From Bacteriovoracaceae bacterium (lineage in GTDB: Bacteria; Bdellovibrionota; UBA1018), in contig CANMSW010000071.1 of NCBI GenBank assembly GCA_947500275.1, forward strand, positions 1-9,709: a stretch of 9,709 bases of DNA, given 5' to 3'. How positions within the stretch are numbered: the first letter of the stretch is position 1; every line of letters begins with the position of its first letter. The notes under the pieces are model-generated. The model was given only the letters and a program-made list of their open reading frames with translations. It was not told the DNA's origin and searched no databases. This document shows positions 6,043 through 9,709 of the stretch, one piece after another. Made by a program: the position numbers and the translations under genes.

Positions 6043-7932
6043 ATGAAAAAACGAATCTTCTTAAGTCACCGCTATTGGAGTTCGCTTTGGATCCTCGCTG
6101 CGGCGTGGCTTTTCTTTTACTCCGTCGCGGTCGAGTCGATCGCGGCGGAAGGTCTGCCCAACTCGATTGACCTCGAGCCGGTGGAGTATGGCTCGAGTTC
6201 GGATCGCTCTGATTTCTCGGATCCTTGTGCGGTGGGTTGGGGGTTCTGCCAGCGCGCTGGGAGAGACGCCCCGGGGGATAAAGAGGCGGTTTCCACGTCC
6301 GTTAAAGCTGAATCCCCGGGTGGGGTTGGAAGTCAGCTTTCTTTGGACACAAACGTGAATGTGAATACGTCGGGTCAAGCCGGTGGCCGGGCCACGGTAG
6401 TTGGGCTCGGTCGATCCTCAGAGGAAACCGACGCTCGTGCCCTGGGAATTTCTCTCAATCCGCCACAAGGGGGAGGGTTTGATCTCTCCTCATTTCCGTC
6501 TTCCATTTGGAATGCCTGGTCCTATCGAGAGGGCGCCTCCGGGAGCGGGGCATCGCTGGCTGACGTCCGCTCGCCGTCGGGACAAGTTGAGTTCCTTCCT
6601 TGGACTGCGGCAGCACTTTTGCGCTCCCCAGGTGATTCATCCTGGCGCCTTTTGCAGAGCGCTTCGACACTGAATCTCTATGAGTCCTCGGTCGGATGGG
6701 TTTCCGGAAGCAGGTCTCTCGCTGCGTGGGCGGGCTGGACTTCTGGCGGAGTTCAGGGGCCGGCCTTATCGCTTTCTTGGATGGGTCGGGAGACCTTTGA
6801 GCACACAGGTGTGTTCGATGCACACCTCCTTTTTGCGGACCTCCAGAGTGAGCCCCTGGGCTCTGAGTCCTTTCCGACGCCAGGGGCGACCCAGCGGAGT
6901 CTGCGTCTCATTCCCGTGGCCGGATGGACCCGCCGCACTTCAGGGGTAGGGACGATCTCTGTTCGTGGGTTTGCCGACTGGGGCGCTATCGATTATAGCG
7001 CGCCTAGCCTTGGCTATGGATCTAACGATGACTCTCAGAGAGTCGGTGCCAGTCTGGCGATGAAGTCTTTTTCGGGGCAGTGGAACTGGGGGTTGTCTGC
7101 AGAGCAATCTCGATTACAGCAGACTTCGCAGTCGGCTCATTCGGAATGGGTTGGGCAAGCTTGGACGAGTGCCCGGTGGGAGGGGGGGGCTGGAATTCTC
7201 TGGGAGCCGACCGTTCGCTGGGCCTGGGTCTCGAGTCTCGAGAGTCGCGGTGGACCTCAAGCGGATCTGAATGTGACGTACCCCTTCGCTTCAGACAGCG
7301 GCACCTTCTCGACCCGCTTTGGGACATTCCTTCGGGTTCCGTCACTTTTGAATCGATTTTACGAGTCTCCTTTTTTTGAGGGGAATCCGAGCCTGTCGCC
7401 AGAGAGAGTGTGGTCAGTTCGGAGCACCTTGGGCCGTTCCTTTTGGCAGTTGGCGGCATTCGCTGAAATTCGGGAGAATGCGTTGGTCACCACGGGTGTG
7501 TCTCGTCCCTTTAACGCAGGTTCAGCAAGTCTTGCGGGAGGGGAGTTTAAATTGAAGGGCGAGCTCATTCCCGCCTGGCTAGAGGCCGAGCAGTCGATTC
7601 GTTGGACGCACTCGAGAGTGGGGGTGACTGGGGAGTCTTTTCCTCTCGTTCCGGATTGGAGCGCGTCAGGGCAGCTTCGGTGCCGAGTGGGGAGGCAGTC
7701 TCTCGCGCTTTTAGCCCGGGCTGTTTCCGACTTCGCGTCAGGCCTAGGTCCGCAGCAGCCGGGTTTTGCGCTTTGGACTGCAGAGTGGGAGTGGCACCCT
7801 TCGGTTGAACGGTTTAGCCCTAGAATTGCCGTTCGAATTGAGAACCTTTTTGATCGAGCTGCCGCTTGGATACCCGACTATCCGCTCCCCGGTCGTGTCT
7901 TTTCCGTTGCTCTGTCCTCGGAACTCGAATAA
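6043..7932 (+). CDS. TonB-dependent-receptor-like outer-membrane barrel with degenerate plug
   Basis: The 629-residue protein has a long signal peptide ending near IAAEG (33-37). Residues 44-49 (LEPVEY) resemble a TonB box. Residues about 85-185 follow the outline of a BtuB-type plug: GGRATVVGLGRSSEETDARA, then SLNPPQGGGFDLSSFPSSIW and REGASGSGASLADV, matching the usual RG, DG, DLSxxP and RGxxSxxYGSxAxGG blocks. Several hallmark residues are lost, including the Arg of the RG motif and the IEV before RG. The rest is a barrel of alternating strands, with FLRVPSLLNRFYES and GNPSLSPERVWS (429-457) and the closing NLFDRAAAWIPDYPLPGRVF (601-620), typical of the C-terminal strands of these receptors. 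Such receptors import metal chelates, cobalamin or sugars; the ligand cannot be inferred. Cys62 and Cys69 may form a small disulfide loop before the plug. The start is the only ATG after an in-frame TGA at 6007. At about 630 residues it is compact for the family. Confidence 0.75.
   Translation: MKKRIFLSHRYWSSLWILAAAWLFFYSVAVESIAAEGLPNSIDLEPVEYGSSSDRSDFSDPCAVGWGFCQRAGRDAPGDKEAVSTSVKAESPGGVGSQLSLDTNVNVNTSGQAGGRATVVGLGRSSEETDARALGISLNPPQGGGFDLSSFPSSIWNAWSYREGASGSGASLADVRSPSGQVEFLPWTAAALLRSPGDSSWRLLQSASTLNLYESSVGWVSGSRSLAAWAGWTSGGVQGPALSLSWMGRETFEHTGVFDAHLLFADLQSEPLGSESFPTPGATQRSLRLIPVAGWTRRTSGVGTISVRGFADWGAIDYSAPSLGYGSNDDSQRVGASLAMKSFSGQWNWGLSAEQSRLQQTSQSAHSEWVGQAWTSARWEGGAGILWEPTVRWAWVSSLESRGGPQADLNVTYPFASDSGTFSTRFGTFLRVPSLLNRFYESPFFEGNPSLSPERVWSVRSTLGRSFWQLAAFAEIRENALVTTGVSRPFNAGSASLAGGEFKLKGELIPAWLEAEQSIRWTHSRVGVTGESFPLVPDWSASGQLRCRVGRQSLALLARAVSDFASGLGPQQPGFALWTAEWEWHPSVERFSPRIAVRIENLFDRAAAWIPDYPLPGRVFSVALSSELE
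7182..7189 (+). repeat. G8 homopolymer within the barrel gene
   Basis: Eight consecutive G lie within codons for Glu-Gly-Gly-Ala (residues 380-383). The frame is continuous on both sides, so the gene reads as ON. Gain of one G would bring a TGA at 7377-7379, and loss of one G a TGA at 7268-7270. Either would remove the C-terminal part of the barrel. Confidence 0.9.
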
Positions 7933-8041
7933 GGCCTGAGACAACCGATAAGTTGAAAGACTTTCGGGAATTCGCACACTTCGTGTCCACGTGGTGCCGA
8001 CTTCCAGATTCATCTGGTCGCGGTCAGGACGAAGTGGAGGG

Positions 8042-8085
8042 GAGTTCAACCAGTCGGAGTCTGTTTCCGACCGGCCGCTGAACTC
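8042..8085 (+). ncRNA. Nested stem-loop in the rpsB leader (candidate cis-regulatory RNA)
   Basis: The outer stem GAGTTCA (8042-8048) pairs with TGAACTC (8079-8085), 7 bp perfect. The inner stem GTCGGA (8053-8058) pairs with TCCGAC (8066-8071), with two more C-G pairs (8050-8051 with 8073-8074) across an A-C mismatch. The loop is 8059-8065. There is no following T-run, so it is not a normal terminator. It could be a protein-binding leader element or an operator-like DNA repeat. Confidence 0.4.
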
Positions 8086-8195
8086 TGGAACCGCGGTAGG
8101 CTGGATTACTCGTTTTGCTGGATGTCGCTTGCCGACAGCTCAGTCGAATCTCCCTCCTCTCGCATTTGTTCAAAAATTCTGTTCAATTGAGCAGT

Positions 8196-8220
8196 CGTAC
8201 CGCCCTGTGCGGTTCGGGAG
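8196..8220 (+). promoter_or_regulatory. Hairpin abutting the rpsB ribosome binding site
   Basis: ACCGC (8199-8203) pairs with GCGGT (8209-8213) around a 5-nt loop, and two further pairs (8196-8197 with 8215-8216) extend it past a T-T mismatch. The ribosome site GGGAG (8216-8220), 7 bases before the ATG at 8228, begins at the last base of this stem. Folding or a bound protein could therefore affect initiation of rpsB. Confidence 0.45.
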
Positions 8221-8227
8221 AATTAAA

Positions 8228-9079
8228 ATGCCTCAAATCACTATGCGTGAACTCCTCGAAGCTGGTGTTCACTTTGGTCACCAAACTCGTCGTTGGAATC
8301 CGAGAATGAAGCCTTACGTTTTCGGCGCTCGCAACGGGATCTATATCATTGATCTTCAAAAGACGGTGGATCATGCCCGTAAAGCTTGTGACTTCGCAGT
8401 CAAAGTCACTGGCGAAGGTAAGAAAGTTCTTTTCGTTGGAACGAAAAAACAAGCTAAAGAAGTAGTTGAAGAAGAAGCAAAACGCGCTGGAATGTACTTC
8501 GTTACCAACCGCTGGCTTGGCGGGATGTTGACGAACTACCAAACGGTTAAAGCTTCGATCGATCGCTTGAAGAAGATTGAAGCCCTCAAAGAATCCGCAG
8601 CTTGGAGCGAAACCCCTAAAAAGGAACAGTCTCGCTTGGATCGCGAACTTGATAAACTCAAGAAGTCGCTCGGCGGGATCGAAGAAATGAAGAAGCTCCC
8701 AGGCGCTCTCTTCGTAATCGACACCGAAAAAGAACACATCGCAGTGAAAGAAGCGAAAAAATTGGGAATCCCAGTGATCGCTGTGGTCGACACGAACTGC
8801 GACCCAAGCAACGTGACGCACGTCATTCCTGGTAACGACGATGCCATTCGCAGCGTTCGCTTGTTCTCACGCTTGATTGCTGATTCTTGCCTCGAAGGCA
8901 CGAAGTCCTACCAAGAAAAACTCCGCGCAGACGATGCTGCAGAGGGTGGAAAAGACGACGCAGCGAACGAGAAGAAAGTGTCTCGTTTCGAAGGGCACGT
9001 TGACCTCCAAGGTGTGGACGAGGCCGACCTCGAAGCTCAGACCGAAGAAGAAGTGGTTGAAGAGCCAGCAAAAACCTAA
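8228..9079 (+). CDS. rpsB: 30S ribosomal protein S2
   Basis: The 283-residue S2 is a protein of the small ribosomal subunit, needed for binding of S1 and for initiation. Family motifs are all present: VHFGHQTRRWNPRM (14-27), NRWLGGMLTNYQTVK (94-108), LPGALFVIDTEKEHIAVKEA (157-176), GIPVIAVVDTNCDPS (180-194) and NDDAIRSVRL (203-212). The coiled-coil insertion at about 110-155 is normal. The start at 8228 is fixed by homology (MPQITMRELLEAG) and by GGGAG 7 bases upstream. The frame is open upstream to 7991, but that extension is not S2-like. After about residue 235 there is an acidic tail rich in Asp and Glu, longer than in the roughly 240-residue enterobacterial form. Codon use is more A-ending (AAA, GAA, CAA) than in the upstream genes, as expected of a highly expressed gene. 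It forms an operon with tsf, 101 bases downstream. Confidence 0.98.
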   Translation: MPQITMRELLEAGVHFGHQTRRWNPRMKPYVFGARNGIYIIDLQKTVDHARKACDFAVKVTGEGKKVLFVGTKKQAKEVVEEEAKRAGMYFVTNRWLGGMLTNYQTVKASIDRLKKIEALKESAAWSETPKKEQSRLDRELDKLKKSLGGIEEMKKLPGALFVIDTEKEHIAVKEAKKLGIPVIAVVDTNCDPSNVTHVIPGNDDAIRSVRLFSRLIADSCLEGTKSYQEKLRADDAAEGGKDDAANEKKVSRFEGHVDLQGVDEADLEAQTEEEVVEEPAKT

Positions 9080-9090
9080 TTGTAAACTTG

Positions 9091-9127
9091 CGAGTGAGGG
9101 GCCAGTGCCCCTCACTCGTAGGCTTTT
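9091..9127 (+). terminator. Intercistronic stem-loop between rpsB and tsf (attenuator candidate)
   Basis: CGAGTGAGGGGC (9091-9102) and GCCCCTCACTCG (9107-9118) form a perfect 12-bp stem around the loop CAGT, extendable by a few wobble or A-T pairs. Only a short TTTT (9124-9127) follows, six bases beyond the core stem. That fits partial termination or 3'-end protection of the rpsB message better than full termination, since tsf downstream has no evident promoter of its own. Confidence 0.65.
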
Positions 9128-9180
9128 CGGCTTCCGCTCTTGTTCTTTAAGTTTCCTGAAAAAAAGAGGAGTTTCAGATC

Positions 9181-9709
9181 ATGGAAATTTCGCCAATGCT
9201 TGTAAAAGAGCTCCGGGAAAAAACCGGCGCCGGCATGATGGATTGCAAAAAAGCTCTCACGGAGTCCTCGGGTGACTTCGAGAAAGCAATCGAGTTTCTT
9301 CGCAAGAAGGGGATCGCATCGGCAGCAAAAAAAGCTGGACGTGCGACTAAAGAAGGCGCTGTTAGCGCTTACATCCACGGTGAAGGAAAAGTGGGCGTTC
9401 TCGTTGAAATTAACTGCGAGACCGACTTCGTTGCTCGTACCGAGCAATTCCGCCAATTCGTGAAAGATGTTTCGATGCATATCGCTGCAGCTCAGCCTCA
9501 GTGGGTACGCTCCGAAGAAGTGCCCGCGGACGTGATCGCAAAAGAAAAAGAGATCGCTGTTGCGCAGATGGCAAGCTCCGGGAAGCCTCAAGCGGTTCTC
9601 GAGAAGATTGCTGAAGGCAAAGTGAACAAGTTCTACGAAGATACCTGCCTTCTCAATCAGCCATTCGTGAAGGATCCTTCAAAGACCATTGAGCAATTGT
9701 TGAAAGAGA
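9181..9709 (+). CDS. tsf: Elongation factor Ts (3' end cut by the window)
   Basis: EF-Ts is the nucleotide-exchange factor that releases GDP from EF-Tu in the cytoplasm. The 176 residues visible begin with the UBA-like N-terminal domain (LVKELREKTGAGMMDCKKAL, 7-26; IEFLRKKGIASAAKKAGR, 37-54), then the core with the EF-Tu-contacting TDFVAR motif (81-86). The block NQPFVKDPSKTIEQLLKE appears by residue 159-176. In the 283-residue E. coli protein the matching block is near residue 230, so this is the short form (about 200 residues, as in Thermus), lacking the second core subdomain. The stop is probably only some 20-30 codons beyond the window. The start is supported by the strong ribosome site GAGGAG (9166-9171), 9 bases before the ATG. 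It is cotranscribed with rpsB across a stem-loop. Confidence 0.97.
   Translation, partial: MEISPMLVKELREKTGAGMMDCKKALTESSGDFEKAIEFLRKKGIASAAKKAGRATKEGAVSAYIHGEGKVGVLVEINCETDFVARTEQFRQFVKDVSMHIAAAQPQWVRSEEVPADVIAKEKEIAVAQMASSGKPQAVLEKIAEGKVNKFYEDTCLLNQPFVKDPSKTIEQLLKE

Larger units (their letters stand above)
7933..8227 (+). promoter_or_regulatory. Structured untranslated region upstream of rpsB
   Basis: This 295-base stretch has no plausible gene. It holds several inverted repeats: the palindrome CCACGTGG (7987-7994), CCAGA/TCTGG (8004-8017), a nested stem at 8042-8085, the palindrome ACCGCGGT (8090-8097), TGTCG/CGACA (8123-8137), and a hairpin touching the ribosome site (8196-8216). I see no convincing -35/-10 pair and no T-run terminator for the preceding gene. 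It probably contains the rpsB promoter and a long leader. Leaders of rpsB are known to bind S2 for feedback control in other proteobacteria, so a similar role is plausible here, although the structure is not one I recognise. Confidence 0.55.

Noticed and set aside
5931..6044. Longer start at 6044 for the exported-protein gene
   Set aside because: It would add 38 residues before a normal signal peptide and share the CATG at 6042-6045 with the divergent gene start, leaving no promoter space. It is not excluded absolutely.
8199..8220. GGTTCG near a stem as a tRNA T-arm
   Set aside because: No acceptor stem, anticodon arm or D arm can be placed around it.
7991..8227. Upstream in-frame extension of rpsB
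   Set aside because: The 79 extra residues have no S2 similarity, and the ribosome site and conserved N-terminus fix the start at 8228.
8183..8821. Open frame of 212 codons on the minus strand opposite rpsB
   Set aside because: It is fully antisense to a certain ribosomal protein gene with strong codon bias. The translation is Phe/Ser-rich, as expected of a shadow frame.
9112..9591. Open frame of 159 codons on the minus strand opposite tsf
   Set aside because: It is antisense to clear EF-Ts coding sequence and is a codon-bias artefact.

Overview
This window looks like a chromosomal segment of a Gram-negative bacterium. Signal peptides, a TonB-receptor-like outer-membrane barrel and two membrane-anchored sulfatase-fold enzymes imply an inner membrane, a periplasm and an outer membrane. 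The rpsB-tsf pair at the right end is core vertical DNA. The short EF-Ts, the S2 type and a base composition near half G+C make me lean towards Bdellovibrionota or another delta-like lineage, but that is an impression, not a demonstration.

Layout from left to right. Positions 112-2409 (minus) and 2503-4572 (plus) are two head-to-head genes for LTA-synthase/OpgB-like membrane enzymes of the alkaline-phosphatase/sulfatase superfamily. Both keep the metal ligands and the catalytic threonine. Positions 4989-5930 and 4585-4947 (both minus) form a probable two-gene operon of unknown function: an exported protein with a C-terminal membrane anchor, followed by a small soluble protein. Divergent from it, 6043-7932 (plus) encodes a TonB-dependent-receptor-like barrel with a degenerate plug and an eight-G tract inside the coding sequence. 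A 295-base untranslated stretch with several inverted repeats leads into rpsB (8228-9079). After a strong intercistronic stem-loop comes tsf (from 9181), cut by the window end probably only some 20-30 codons before its stop.

How they work together. The two transferase-like enzymes probably modify or build a periplasmic or surface polymer with phosphoglycerol-like groups, and may be ancient duplicates. The barrel and the anchored periplasmic protein may serve the envelope too, but nothing in the sequence ties them to those enzymes. rpsB and tsf form a translation operon whose leader looks structured enough to be regulatory. I see no CRISPR array, insertion sequence, integrase, tRNA or rRNA. 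The best candidates for something undescribed are the rpsB leader with its mutually exclusive pairings, the phase-variation-like G tract, and the unrecognised two-gene minus-strand operon. None of these is proven by sequence reading alone.
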